Origin: Olavius algarvensis Delta 4 endosymbiont
GTDB lineage: Bacteria; Desulfobacterota; Desulfobacteria; Desulfobacterales; CAJINA01
Length of the DNA stretch: 64,000 nucleotides
Direction of reading: 5' to 3'
Assembly: GCA_905176665.1 (NCBI GenBank)
Contig: CAJINA010000282.1
Span: 47,048-111,047, forward strand
A program made the translations under genes and the position numbers. Below are positions 44,589-56,168 of this stretch, piece after piece. The notes under the pieces were generated by a model, which saw only the letters and a program-made list of their open reading frames with translations, was not told the origin of the DNA and did not search any database. Within the stretch, counting starts at the first letter, position 1, and the number at the start of each line of letters is the position of its first letter.

Positions 44589-44629
44589 AAAAAAAGGGGC
44601 GTGCCTTTCAGGCTGCGCCCCTTTTTTTA
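44589..44629. terminator. Bidirectional Rho-independent terminator after atpE and uvrA
   Basis: An A-run, a GGGGCG...CGCCCC stem (with inner GCC/GGC pairing and loop TTTCA) and a T-run. It would stop the atp transcript on the plus strand, and the A-run gives a U-run for the convergent uvrA transcript. Confidence 0.9.
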
Positions 44630-44630
44630 T

Positions 44631-44707
44631 AGGTTAAAGGTAGAAGGCTGAAGGCGGAAGGAAAACCATACTCAAGAACTTAAACCTTCCACCTTTTACC
44701 TTATGCC

Positions 44708-44713
<6 letters not shown>
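44631..44713. repeat. Inverted array of heptamer repeats (GGYNNAA)
   Basis: Two arms of four 7-base units each (GGTTAAA GGTAGAA and GGCTGAA GGCGGAA; complement arm GGTGTAA GGCATAA and GGTAAAA GGTGGAA), facing each other around a 20-base loop (44663-44682). The right arm runs over the uvrA stop codon. It could form a hairpin of about 30 bp. Confidence 0.7.
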
Positions 44714-47527
<2,814 letters not shown>

Positions 47528-48096
47528 TTATAAGCAGAATAGTTATTCATTCGCCAGCCCAAACCCTAAGTATAATACTCGTCCCCCACCTTTTTGTAAA
47601 CAGGGTAGGGAAAAGTAAAACCGGGCTGTAAGTTTTTTAGAAATGCAGTATCTGCAAAGATTTCAATACAATGTTAATAAAATGTTAGAAAAGTGAAAAT
47701 GGAAGCTATTCGTAGAAAATGGGAGAATTTTGGAGAATTTATTTTTTCGTCACGAAAGAATGATGCTGTGGATGTTGTTAGAATAGTTGAATATACTGAT
47801 TTAGACAGAAAATGTGTATTCATTGGGGCTCGTAAGAATTGGATCTGAATAATTTGTGAAAACAGTTAGATATAAATTGTTAATAACTGACTGGAGGGCG
47901 CGGAATAAATCCGATTCTTCCGGATTGACAGATTGCGGTCCAATGGATAAAAAAGTCCTCAATCTTGTTCAAAGGTTTCTGGATGACCCTACATTCCGGA
48001 TAAACAATAATTTTACATTTATTTTTGCCTGAATTGTACGATAAAACTCTGCTTTGACAGAAGATAGCAATCTGTTTGTCTTTAAACGAAACCCAT
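47528..48096. other. AT-rich gap upstream of dnaA
   Basis: This 569-bp gap between the divergent uvrA and dnaA genes is visibly richer in A and T than the surrounding DNA, especially 47640-47880. It holds short repeats (GGGAGAATTTTGGAGAATTT at 47720-47739) and a TGTGGATG near 47767 that partly resembles a DnaA box, but no clear cluster of TTATCCACA boxes. A replication origin or a large regulatory region is possible. No convincing gene is found; a short minus-strand frame at 47880-48107 overlaps the dnaA start. Confidence 0.5.
47925..47953 (+). promoter_or_regulatory. Candidate dnaA promoter
   Basis: TTGACA (47925-47930), 17 bases, then TAAAAA (47948-47953), about 144 bp before the dnaA start. 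A second TTGACA at 48054 has no good -10 partner. Confidence 0.3.
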
Positions 48097-49437
48097 ATGC
48101 AATCCACCTGGCAAGACGTAAAAAAAATTCTCGAAGCACAGATTCCCGGACACAGTTACCGGATGTGGATCGAACCTTTGGAACCGAAGTCAGCTAACGG
48201 TACCCAGTTTGTCCTGGCAGCCCCCAATTTTTTTTCCAGAAAACGGGTGCTCGACCACTACGGCGCCACCATAGAAGCCAGCTTAAAAAAATTGACCGGG
48301 AAATCCGTCCGGCTGATCGTCGAGATCACCAACGGAGCCAGGCGTAAACGGTCGTCCAGCCCTGAGCGGATTCAGTTGAAAATCCCCAAAATACAAGTCC
48401 GGCCCCACAGTGGCCGCACCTTGCGCCGGGATTTCACCTTCGACCAGTTCGTGGTCGGTTCAAACAACGATTTTGCCTACTCCGCCTCTCTGTCGCTGGC
48501 GTCTCGCAGACTGGGCCAGCAAAATTCACTGTTCCTACTTTCGCGGACAGGTATGGGTAAAAGCCACCTCTCCCAGGCCATCGGCCACCATATACTGGCC
48601 GAACATCCTTCGGATCAGGTCTATTATATTACCGCTGAAGATTTTACCAACGAAATGATCGATGCGTTTCGGCACGACTGCGTCAATGCCTTCAAGAATA
48701 AATACCGCACCGGGTGTGATGTGCTGCTGCTTGAGGACGTGCACTACCTGAGCGGTAAAGAGCGAACCCAGATCGAATTGGCCCTGACCCTGGACTCTTT
48801 GCTTGAATCCGGTAAAAAGATTATATTTTCAAGCTGCAACTTACCGGCGGACATCCCCAAATTAAACGACAAGCTCAGGTCCCGGTTGAGCAGCAGTCTC
48901 ATTTCGGAGATCGATCCGCCTGGGTTCGGAACCCGGGTCCGCATCTTGCGCAAGAAGGCCCAGATCTACGGGGAATCCGTTTCGGATGATGTGCTTCAGT
49001 ACCTGGCCGGAGAATTGACCGATGACGTCCGGCAACTGGAAAGCGGCCTGGTAGGGATCACGGCCAAATCATCATTACTGGGCATGCCGATCGATCTTGA
49101 TCTGGCAGGCAGTGTGGTCAAAAACATTGTCCGCACCAAAAAGAATATCACGATAGATGTGATTAAAAAACTGGTCTGCAAAGAATACCGGGTGTCGCTC
49201 AGCGAGGTGGTATCCAAGTCCCGCCGGCAGTGCTTTGTAAAACCGCGGCAGGTTGCCATCTATCTATCAAGGAAATATACGGATTCTCCGCTGCAGGCCA
49301 TTGGAAAAAGTTTCAAGCGCTATCATGCAACCGCGCTGCATTCCATTCATGCTGTCGAAAGGGAAATGAAACTCAAAGGCGCCACGAGCAGGCAGGTGGA
49401 GTATCTTTCCAAGAAGCTCGAGGCCGGGCAGTTTTAG
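48097..49437 (+). CDS. dnaA: Divergent chromosomal replication initiator DnaA
   Basis: A DnaA-type protein of 446 residues from the ATG at 48097 (MQSTWQDVKKILEAQIPGHS, domain I). The AAA+ domain has an altered Walker A SRTGMGKSH (about 147-155; usual form GGVGLGKTH) and Walker B LLLEDVHYL instead of LLIDDIQFL, then KERTQIEL and LRSRLSSSL where RSRFGWGL is usual. Domain IV has KPRQVAIYLSRKY, but the DnaA-box signature GGRDHTTVLH reads KRYHATALH, shorter by one residue and with Asp and Thr changed. It may be the main DnaA of this lineage or a paralogue. It stands alone, without dnaN. Its stop codon is the first triplet of repeat copy D. Confidence 0.88.
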   Translation: MQSTWQDVKKILEAQIPGHSYRMWIEPLEPKSANGTQFVLAAPNFFSRKRVLDHYGATIEASLKKLTGKSVRLIVEITNGARRKRSSSPERIQLKIPKIQVRPHSGRTLRRDFTFDQFVVGSNNDFAYSASLSLASRRLGQQNSLFLLSRTGMGKSHLSQAIGHHILAEHPSDQVYYITAEDFTNEMIDAFRHDCVNAFKNKYRTGCDVLLLEDVHYLSGKERTQIELALTLDSLLESGKKIIFSSCNLPADIPKLNDKLRSRLSSSLISEIDPPGFGTRVRILRKKAQIYGESVSDDVLQYLAGELTDDVRQLESGLVGITAKSSLLGMPIDLDLAGSVVKNIVRTKKNITIDVIKKLVCKEYRVSLSEVVSKSRRQCFVKPRQVAIYLSRKYTDSPLQAIGKSFKRYHATALHSIHAVEREMKLKGATSRQVEYLSKKLEAGQF

Positions 49438-49676
49438 GGGCCTTTTCTAAATTGTCTTTTGGTCCAATATCGGCGTTGGGCGTTCGGTTGCGGCACGGAG
49501 TGCCGGTTTTCAAGCCGCCAGGCGCAACCTTTAGCGCTATCCTCAAAATACTTGAGTATTCCTCCGGTTGCGACCCATATTCTAAAAAATGGATCGAGCG
49601 GGAAGTCCAGCAACGCGGGGAAACCTCACGGCCGCCTTGATCTTGGACCAAATTCCGAATTTAGAAACAGCCCCTA
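49435..49676 (-). repeat. MITE-like dispersed repeat, copy D
   Basis: About 242 bp. The left end TAGGGGCCTTTTCTAAATTG pairs with the right end, whose complement reads TAGGGGCTGTTTCTAAATTC. Its minus-strand core has GATCAAGGCGGCCGTGAGG and CAACCGGAGGAATACTCAAG, closely like copy A, with an extra inner segment (about 49490-49535). It fills the gap between dnaA and the small cysteine-rich gene. No coding sequence is assigned. Confidence 0.8.
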
Positions 49677-49695
49677 GAAGCAGGGTTTCAATCCA

Positions 49696-49893
49696 TCACT
49701 GCAATTTGGGATTGGTTGCTTCCGAAAAAAGCAGGTCTTCCAAAATTTCCATCCGGGTCACCTGATCGCTTTCTATCGCGCACCGCAAACACAGGGCGCA
49801 ATGCTTGCGGCAAATCAGGTCTTCAGGGTTGAATTCTCCAAAACAGCCGATGTGCTGATCAAGAAGCGGTCGCATTTTCTGCTCTAATCTCAT
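49696..49893 (-). CDS. Small cysteine-rich conserved hypothetical protein
   Basis: A 65-residue protein whose ATG overlaps the suhB stop (ATGA), which supports translation. It has five cysteines, four of them in ICRKHCALCLRC (CX3CX2CX2C), suggesting metal or Fe-S binding. The acidic C-terminus reads RMEILEDLLFSE. I do not know a family name. It ends the rpsF-to-suhB operon on the minus strand and is followed by repeat D. Confidence 0.6.
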   Translation of the reverse strand: MRLEQKMRPLLDQHIGCFGEFNPEDLICRKHCALCLRCAIESDQVTRMEILEDLLFSEATNPKLQ

Positions 49894-50678
49894 TTTCCAT
49901 CCTTGAAGCTTATCAGGTCCAGCATCTGATGGTGAATTTTGTCGTTGGTGGCCAGCAATTGCGGCATGTCGATCGTAAACTCATGGTTGTTAAAGTCGGT
50001 GACCCGCGCCCCGGCCTCACGCGCTATCAGCAACCCGGCCGCCGTGTCCCAGGGTTTGAGATTCTGCTCCCAGAAACCTTCGAAACGCCCACAGGCCAGA
50101 TAGCACAGGTCAAGTGCGGCGCTGCCCAGCCGGCGGACGCCCTGGGAAGCTGCCAGGCAACGGGAAAGCCGGGTCATGATCTGATCGAGGATATCACCCA
50201 CATTGTAGGGAAAGCCCGTAACCAGCAAGCTTTCTCCCACGTCCGGGATATCGGAAACCCTTATAGGCTGTCCGTTTAACTGCGCCCCTTCTCCCTTGAT
50301 CGCGGAAAAGAGTTCCTGGCTGACGGGATTGAAGACAACCCCGCAGATGATATCGTCCTCCCGGGCACAGGCGATCGAAACCGCGAAAAGGCCCAGAGAG
50401 TGCGCAAAGTTGGTTGTGCCGTCCAATGGATCGATGATCCAACGAAAGGCGGAGGAGCCGTCGCTCAGGCCGCTCTCTTCGGCCAAAATGGCATGCTCCG
50501 GAAAAAAAGCCTGAATGGTGTCCATAATCACTTTTTCCGAGGCCGTGTCGGCATCGGTCACCAGGTCAATGGCCCCCTTTTTATTAATTTCCGACAGGTG
50601 GCCCATTTTGGCCATCAGCACGTCGGCGCCCTGGTGGGCGGCCTTTAGGGCGACACTCTTTATCTTACCGAAATCCAT
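49890..50678 (-). CDS. suhB: Inositol monophosphatase family protein SuhB
   Basis: A 262-residue Mg2+-dependent phosphatase. ILAEESG supplies the first metal glutamates, WIIDPLDGTTNFAHSL the Asp-Pro-Leu-Asp-Gly-Thr motif, and WDTAAGLLIAREAGARVTDF the C-terminal motif. SuhB dephosphorylates inositol phosphates and in enterics also takes part in rRNA antitermination; which role holds here is unknown. It lies 53 bp from hflX on the same strand. Confidence 0.92.
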   Translation of the reverse strand: MDFGKIKSVALKAAHQGADVLMAKMGHLSEINKKGAIDLVTDADTASEKVIMDTIQAFFPEHAILAEESGLSDGSSAFRWIIDPLDGTTNFAHSLGLFAVSIACAREDDIICGVVFNPVSQELFSAIKGEGAQLNGQPIRVSDIPDVGESLLVTGFPYNVGDILDQIMTRLSRCLAASQGVRRLGSAALDLCYLACGRFEGFWEQNLKPWDTAAGLLIAREAGARVTDFNNHEFTIDMPQLLATNDKIHHQMLDLISFKDGK

Positions 50679-50731
50679 AGCAGTTTTCTATATTGGTTTA
50701 TGTTTGCTGTCAACTCCTGCGCGCGATCTAG

Positions 50732-52369
50732 TTATCTTTTCGTCGGCACCGGCAGCCTGGTTATCACCTGGCCGATAAGAGGTTTCAATGTCGTGCGATC
50801 AAGGGCTGAAATGGGGATGCCGTTCAGGCGCGCGGCCATGGTCGCGATATCTTCCGGGGCCACCCGGTCTATTTTGTTAAGGACGGGAATACAGGGGATG
50901 TGGCCAATGCGCAGATCCGCGAGGATTCGTTCCACCGATTCAATCTGGGTCTTGTAACGCGGATTGCTGATGTCGATAATGTGCAGCAGCAGGTCGGCAC
51001 CTTCCAGTTCTTCCAGGGTGGCCCGAAAGGCCGCTACCAGATCCCGGGGTAGATTATGGATAAAACCGACCGTGTCTGTAATGATGACTTCCAGATCCTG
51101 GGGAAAGCGCAGGCGGCGGCTGGATGGGTCCAAGGTCGCGAACAACCGGTTTTCAGCCAGAACCTTGCTATTGGTCAGGGTGTTCAGAAGGGTCGATTTT
51201 CCGGCGTTGGTATAGCCGATGATCGAAATGACCGGCAGCCCTTTCTTGTGTCGGCGGGCTTTTTGCTGGACGCGCTGCTTGCGGACCTGTTTCACGGATT
51301 TTTCCAATCGTGCTATCCGACTGCGTACCCGGCGGCGGTTGATTTCGAGCTTGGTCTCCCCGGGTCCGCGCCCACCGATACCGCCTGTCAGGCGCGACAT
51401 GGCGGTGTTTTTGGTGACCAGGCGCGGCAGGAGGTATTTCAGCTGGGCCAGTTCGACCTGCAGCTTGCCTTCACGGGAGATCGCCCGCTGGGCAAAGATA
51501 TCCAGGATCAGCTGAGTGCGGTCCAGAACCTTGATATCTTCCAACTTGCCGGTGATCGCTCTGATCTGGGATGGATTGAGATCTTGATCGAAGACAATCA
51601 GGGTGGCCGCTCTTTGCAGGGCCAGGATAGCGAGGTCCTGCAGTTTGCCCAGCCCCATCAAAAACCGGGCATCTGCTTTTTTACGCTGCTGCAAGACGGT
51701 GTCCAGGACAACAATACCGCTGGTGCGCGCCAGTTCTTTCAACTCTTCCAGACTTTCCAGGGCCTGGCGGCGTGAACGGGTCGTTACGCTGACCAGCAGG
51801 GCCCGTTCCCGGGTATCCCCGGCCGCGATGGCAGTGCGGGTCTGCGCCAATTCCGTTTCCAGGGCACGGATCTGTTCCCGGCAGTCGATGTCCAACTGGT
51901 CCAACCGCAGCGGTTCCAGGATGTGATAGGGTTGGCCCTCAACCTGCCCGGGAAAAATGTGGGCCAGGTGGATGGGGCCGGGCAGACCGTCGCCGCCGAC
52001 TGTGACGGCCGCCATCATGTCAAGACGCAGGAGGGCCAGGTCGGTCAGATCATCGCGGGTGAGGGTTTCACTACCCAGGTGGGTATGGATGCAGCGCAGG
52101 CCCAGCAGTCGGTCGGGGTCGGTGCGATACTCGCGCAATCCGGGAATCATGATCGACTGGTGATCACCCACGATAACGTGGGTAATCTTGCCCAGCCGAT
52201 TGATTAAAAGACCTATCTGCCGTCCAGTGTCCTTGGACAGCCGGCAGATCTCCCGGGTCAGCTCCCGTGAGATCAGCTGGCTGGGCTGTACCCGTCGCCG
52301 ATAAAGGTTTTCAATCTTTGTGGTGTGATTGGATTTGAGCCCGCCTGTATTTCCGAAGATCCGCTTCAT
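50732..52369 (-). CDS. hflX: Ribosome-associated GTPase HflX
   Basis: HflX binds 50S ribosomes and can split stalled or stressed 70S ribosomes. The 545-residue form has an N-terminal extension of about 190 residues compared with the common roughly 430-residue form. GGRGPGETKLEINRRR marks the HflX domain; the GTPase has P-loop GYTNAGKST, switch FATLDPSSRR, DTVGFIHNLP (G3) and NKIDRV (G4). It lies 9 bp after dnaB. Confidence 0.94.
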   Translation of the reverse strand: MKRIFGNTGGLKSNHTTKIENLYRRRVQPSQLISRELTREICRLSKDTGRQIGLLINRLGKITHVIVGDHQSIMIPGLREYRTDPDRLLGLRCIHTHLGSETLTRDDLTDLALLRLDMMAAVTVGGDGLPGPIHLAHIFPGQVEGQPYHILEPLRLDQLDIDCREQIRALETELAQTRTAIAAGDTRERALLVSVTTRSRRQALESLEELKELARTSGIVVLDTVLQQRKKADARFLMGLGKLQDLAILALQRAATLIVFDQDLNPSQIRAITGKLEDIKVLDRTQLILDIFAQRAISREGKLQVELAQLKYLLPRLVTKNTAMSRLTGGIGGRGPGETKLEINRRRVRSRIARLEKSVKQVRKQRVQQKARRHKKGLPVISIIGYTNAGKSTLLNTLTNSKVLAENRLFATLDPSSRRLRFPQDLEVIITDTVGFIHNLPRDLVAAFRATLEELEGADLLLHIIDISNPRYKTQIESVERILADLRIGHIPCIPVLNKIDRVAPEDIATMAARLNGIPISALDRTTLKPLIGQVITRLPVPTKR

Positions 52370-52378
52370 GAATCGTGG

Positions 52379-53758
52379 TTACCTGCCTCCGGGCATCATG
52401 TCGGGGGCGGGATTTTCGAAGCGCGTATAGGCATTGAGAAATGTCAGCGGTACGGTTCCAACCGGGCCGTTTCTCTGTTTGGCCACGATCAGTTCGGCTT
52501 TGCCCCGGTTGGGATTGTTTTCATCCTTGTTGTAAACTTCGTCCCGATAGATGAACGCGACCACGTCGGCATCCTGCTCCAGTGCTCCGGACTCGCGCAA
52601 GTCGGACAGCTGGGGACGTTTGTCGCTGCGTTCTTCAAGTTTGCGGTTGAGCTGGGAAAGGGCGATTACCGGCAAATCAAGCTCCTTGGCGAGGGCCTTG
52701 AGGGAACGGGATATATCGGAGATTTCCAGGTCGCGGCGTTCGGTGTTGGCATGCCCCCGCATCAGCTGCAGGTAGTCGATAAAGAGCAGGCCGAGGTCTT
52801 TTTCCATCTTCAGGCGCCGGGCTTTGGCCCGGATGGTCATGGCGGTTACATCCGGAGAATCATCTATATACAACGGCGCTTCACTGAGTGCGCCGGCGGC
52901 GTCGGTAATCTTGACCCAGTCTTCGCGGCTGAAGAATCCGCTGCGTAGCCGCGAAGAGTCGATGCGCGCTTCTGAGCACAGCAGGCGCATGGAGAGCTGT
53001 TCCTTGGACATTTCCAGCGAGAAAAAGGCCGTGGAGATGTTCCCATCGAGCGTGGCATTGCGGGCTATATTCAAGGCCAGGGCGGTTTTGCCCATGCTCG
53101 GTCGACCGGCCAGGATCAGCAGGTCCGACGGCTGCAGACCGGCCGTCATTTTATCCAGCTGGGGATATCCGGTGGAAACGCCGGTGATCAAGGCCTTGTT
53201 GCCCTGGCGTTCCTCCAGGGTGTCGATGTTCGACTCGATAATTTTACCGAGCGGGTAGAAGGCCGGTTTGATCTTGTTTTCCGAGATTTCGAAGATGGCG
53301 GTTTCGGCGAAATCCAGAACGTCATCCACCTGGCCGCGGTCCGCATAGCACTTTTTCACGATGGCATTGGACTGCTCGATCAAGCGTCGCAGGCATGCTT
53401 TGTCATGAATGATTTTGGCGTAGTGCTCGGCATTGGCTGCCACCGGAACCGAGTCCACCAGGCCGGCCAGGTAGGCCGCCCCGCCGGTTTTTTCGAGCTG
53501 GTTCTGCTCTTTCAGCAAGTTGGTCAGGGTCACCAGGTCAATGGGTTCGTTCCGGGAAAACAGTTCCGTAATGGCCCCAAAAATTTTTCGGTGCGAGGTT
53601 TTATAAAAATCCTCGGGCGACAGAATTTCAACCACATCCAGCAGGGTTTCGTTGTCAATCAGGATGGCCGCCAGGATGGAATCCTCGGCCTCTAAACTTT
53701 GGGGCGGAACGTGGTAGAGGGCTGGGTCTTTATTTGTTTGCGTAGGATTGTCCGGCAT
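52379..53758 (-). CDS. dnaB: Replicative DNA helicase DnaB
   Basis: DnaB unwinds DNA ahead of the replication fork as a hexamer. The 459-residue product begins with the N-terminal domain (VPPQSLEAEDSILAAIL) and has the RecA-like motor: Walker A GRPSMGKTALALNIA, AFFSLEMSKEQLSMR, Walker B LLFIDYLQLM and DLRESGALEQDADVV near the C-terminus. Length is normal. It is downstream of rplI and upstream of hflX in the minus-strand operon. Confidence 0.97.
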   Translation of the reverse strand: MPDNPTQTNKDPALYHVPPQSLEAEDSILAAILIDNETLLDVVEILSPEDFYKTSHRKIFGAITELFSRNEPIDLVTLTNLLKEQNQLEKTGGAAYLAGLVDSVPVAANAEHYAKIIHDKACLRRLIEQSNAIVKKCYADRGQVDDVLDFAETAIFEISENKIKPAFYPLGKIIESNIDTLEERQGNKALITGVSTGYPQLDKMTAGLQPSDLLILAGRPSMGKTALALNIARNATLDGNISTAFFSLEMSKEQLSMRLLCSEARIDSSRLRSGFFSREDWVKITDAAGALSEAPLYIDDSPDVTAMTIRAKARRLKMEKDLGLLFIDYLQLMRGHANTERRDLEISDISRSLKALAKELDLPVIALSQLNRKLEERSDKRPQLSDLRESGALEQDADVVAFIYRDEVYNKDENNPNRGKAELIVAKQRNGPVGTVPLTFLNAYTRFENPAPDMMPGGR

Positions 53759-53856
53759 TGCTAGCCCCGCTTGGCGTGTTGCGAAATCGTATTATCGGAA
53801 TGCCGCCCGGGCAGGGAGGGCATCTCCATGCGCATGTTTCCAGCGGTTGTCCGGCA

Positions 53857-53886
53857 CCGGGCAGTCTGTTAGCTGCGACTGCCCGG
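53857..53886. other. 10-bp perfect hairpin between rplI and dnaB
   Basis: CCGGGCAGTC (53857-53866) and GACTGCCCGG (53877-53886) form a perfect stem around a 10-base loop. No T-run follows on either strand, so it is not a standard terminator; it may protect the rplI transcript end or attenuate dnaB expression. Confidence 0.55.
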
Positions 53887-53899
53887 CAGCAGGCAAATA

Positions 53900-54346
53900 T
53901 TATTGCTCGGCAACGACTTCAACCGAAATTTCCGGTTCAACTTCCGTGTAAACCCGGATGGGCACCTTGAAGGTGCCGGTGGTTTTAATGGGTTCTTTCA
54001 ACAAGATCATCCGCCGCTCAATTTTGACTTCCTGTTTCGCCAGGGCGTTGATAATATCGCGGGTGGTTACGGAGCCGTAAAGCTGGTCACCGTCAGTCAC
54101 TTTGGCCTCGATCGTGCACGTTACCTCTTCCAGCTTTTTGGCCATTTCCTGGGCCAGTTCCTTTTCCTTGGCGATCTGAATATCGAACTTGGCTTTCTGC
54201 TGGTCCAGCAATTTGCGGTTCGCCGCCGTGGCCTCAACCGCTTTACCTTGGGGCAGCAGGTAGTTGCGGGCATAACCGGGGGCTACATCGACTTCACTCC
54301 CAATGATCCCCAACGATTCAATGGTTTCTTTTAAAATCAGTTTCAT
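53900..54346 (-). CDS. rplI: 50S ribosomal protein L9
   Basis: L9 is a two-domain 50S protein. The 148-residue product begins MKLILKETIESLGIIGSEVDV, then GYARNYLLPQGKAVEAT, the L9 signature, a long connecting helix and a C-terminal RNA-binding domain (GSVTTRDIINAL). Length matches E. coli. A GGAGGAG-like ribosome site precedes it. It lies in the rpsF-rpsR-DUF2232-rplI order. Confidence 0.97.
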   Translation of the reverse strand: MKLILKETIESLGIIGSEVDVAPGYARNYLLPQGKAVEATAANRKLLDQQKAKFDIQIAKEKELAQEMAKKLEEVTCTIEAKVTDGDQLYGSVTTRDIINALAKQEVKIERRMILLKEPIKTTGTFKVPIRVYTEVEPEISVEVVAEQ

Positions 54347-54372
54347 TATCTCCTCCGTCTAATGACAGTATC

Positions 54373-55317
54373 TTACTGTTTCTCCAACTTTCGAAAATTT
54401 ACCCACAGGTCAAAAAATCCCAGGGCAATCACTACCAGCGCAAATACCTGCTGGATAGCGATCAGGGCATAAATAAATGTTCGCGCCATGCGGGGGAACT
54501 TCTTTTTATCAAAAAAATAGGCTACAATTGCGATGCCGTGTAAAAAATAGATCATCATCAAGATCAGGATGCCGTTCAAGCCGATCAATCTGATGCCGGT
54601 TGCCGGCAGCAACATTGCGATCGCGCAGCCAATCGCGCCCCAAACCAGTTTTTCAGGCGTCGACCAGGTTGTCAACCTGCCAAAATCCGGATAGGGCAAG
54701 GCGAATGCCTTAAATAGCGGTTTCGCAAACAGCAGGCAGATCCAACTCACAAGCAGGGTCGAGACCAGCACCAAGGCCGGGACGATGCGCACCAAGGCAT
54801 ATTGGATCCTGTCCAGCGAGTTTTCTACCTGGTGGATCGTTTCCACGGGAATGCCCATCTGCTTATAGAGTGCCAGCGTGATTTCCAGGTTTTTGAGTAC
54901 ATACGCGGAAATCATCTCTATCAAAGATGTGCCCTGGGCGGAACTGTAAAAGAGCAACGCTGCAAATCCGGTCGCCAGGACTGCCAGGCAGGTATACCCG
55001 ATGGTCTTTTCAATGGGCAGATTCTGCTCGAATAGCTCTCCCAACACCAACCCGGTCAACAGCAACCCCAATAAGAACAGCGCGTCAACTGCGAGGCCTC
55101 CCATGATTATGGAGATGACAACGGCGGTCAGGACCGGTACGGCACCACCCGGAAGACGTCCCAGTTTAACCCGGTAGAACAGAATCGGTAGCGGAATTAG
55201 AACAGCTGTGAAAAAGCCGACGATGGGTAAAAAGACAGATACGGCAAAGACAAGACCGGTGATGACAACACCATTGATTATATCCTTTACCACCCGCCCA
55301 CCCATTTCCTGCGGCAC
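54373..55317 (-). CDS. DUF2232 (YybS-like) membrane protein
   Basis: A 314-residue protein with about eight membrane helices, matching the DUF2232/YybS family which is commonly encoded between rpsR and rplI. The C-terminal helices include GLNGILILMMIYFLHGIAIVAYFFD, a conserved stretch. Function is unknown; a role as an S-component-like transporter has been proposed for relatives. It ends 26 bp before rplI. Confidence 0.8.
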   Translation of the reverse strand: MPQEMGGRVVKDIINGVVITGLVFAVSVFLPIVGFFTAVLIPLPILFYRVKLGRLPGGAVPVLTAVVISIIMGGLAVDALFLLGLLLTGLVLGELFEQNLPIEKTIGYTCLAVLATGFAALLFYSSAQGTSLIEMISAYVLKNLEITLALYKQMGIPVETIHQVENSLDRIQYALVRIVPALVLVSTLLVSWICLLFAKPLFKAFALPYPDFGRLTTWSTPEKLVWGAIGCAIAMLLPATGIRLIGLNGILILMMIYFLHGIAIVAYFFDKKKFPRMARTFIYALIAIQQVFALVVIALGFFDLWVNFRKLEKQ

Positions 55318-55346
55318 GATGTCTGCTCCCCCGGGGTGATCAGTTG

Positions 55347-55610
55347 TTAACGCAGATCGGCTGTGCCGACATACGGCAGAAGCGCAATCGTCCGAGCCCT
55401 TTTGATCGCGTGGGTCAAGGCACGTTGGTGCTTCGCACAGCTGCCGGAAATACGCCGCGGGATTATCTTCCCACGCTCCGTGATAAAGTATTTGAGCTGT
55501 TTAGGCTCTTTGTAGTTAATCGACAGGCTGGAATCGGCACAGAATCGGCATACTTTCCTTCGATGAAAGACTCTTCTTTTTCTTCTCTTCCGCTGCGGTC
55601 TCATAGCCAT
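55347..55610 (-). CDS. rpsR: 30S ribosomal protein S18
   Basis: S18 binds S6 and the 30S platform. The 87-residue product has the basic N-terminus RPQRKRRKRR, cysteines in VCRFCAD, INYKEPKQLKYFITERGKIIPRRISG and CAKHQR. Cysteine pairs suggest the zinc-binding (C+) form. The ATG at 55610 follows GAGGAGG; a second in-frame ATG lies two codons later. It begins 3 bp after rpsF. Confidence 0.96.
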   Translation of the reverse strand: MAMRPQRKRRKRRVFHRRKVCRFCADSSLSINYKEPKQLKYFITERGKIIPRRISGSCAKHQRALTHAIKRARTIALLPYVGTADLR

Positions 55611-55613
55611 GGG

Positions 55614-56090
55614 TTACGCCTCCTCGCTGGTTTCGGTTGTTTTGGGTTCTTCGGTCTTTTCCGGCTCAGGCGTATCATTGGCTGGTGCTGCTACCGGGGT
55701 TTCAGTTACGGGGACGGCCGCGGCTTGTGCGGCTTTTTCCTTTTCCGCCTTTTTAGCGGCTTCTTCGGCGTCCATGTCGGCCCTGATCTTTTCAGGATTG
55801 ACATCCTGGTCGAGCAACACCGTCATGAATTTGAGCACACGATCGTCAATTCTGAAATTACGCTCAATTTCGTTGACCAGCGCCCCATTTCCGCAGTAAT
55901 CTACCCGGACATAATACCCGCGGGATTTTTTCTTAATTTCATAGGCCAGCTTCTTGCCCCCCCACTCATCTACCAGGATCAGCGTTCCGTCAAACTGCGG
56001 AATTAATTGTGTGACCCTTTCCAGAACAGGGGCCCGACCTTCATCGGAAAGGTCGGGATCAATGATCAGGATCGTTTCGTATCTTCGCAT
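55614..56090 (-). CDS. rpsF: 30S ribosomal protein S6
   Basis: The 158-residue S6 has the normal body (RRYETILIIDPDLSDE, LAYEIKKKSRGYYVRVDYCG, RNFRIDDRVLKFMTVLLD) and an unusually long tail of about 50 residues rich in Ala, Glu, Pro and Thr. Such acidic tails occur in E. coli (glutamylated) and some other bacteria. It is the first gene of a long minus-strand operon; the ribosome site AGGAGG stands before the ATG. Confidence 0.96.
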   Translation of the reverse strand: MRRYETILIIDPDLSDEGRAPVLERVTQLIPQFDGTLILVDEWGGKKLAYEIKKKSRGYYVRVDYCGNGALVNEIERNFRIDDRVLKFMTVLLDQDVNPEKIRADMDAEEAAKKAEKEKAAQAAAVPVTETPVAAPANDTPEPEKTEEPKTTETSEEA

Positions 56091-56168
56091 TTATCCTCCT
56101 TTTGGATATAAAGCCCCGCATATACGGAGCAAGGATTGGGCCATTTGTGCCCATAATAAAAACAATAC

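Noticed and set aside
47760..47780. Single DnaA-box-like TGTGGATG
   Set aside because: One partial match in an AT-rich region is not enough to call an origin.
47880..48107. Minus-strand frame of 75 codons in the dnaA upstream gap
   Set aside because: It overlaps the dnaA start, has no motif, and runs through an AT-rich non-coding stretch.
51056..51775. Plus-strand open frame of 239 codons opposite hflX
   Set aside because: It is the mirror of the HflX gene with no independent motif or ribosome site.
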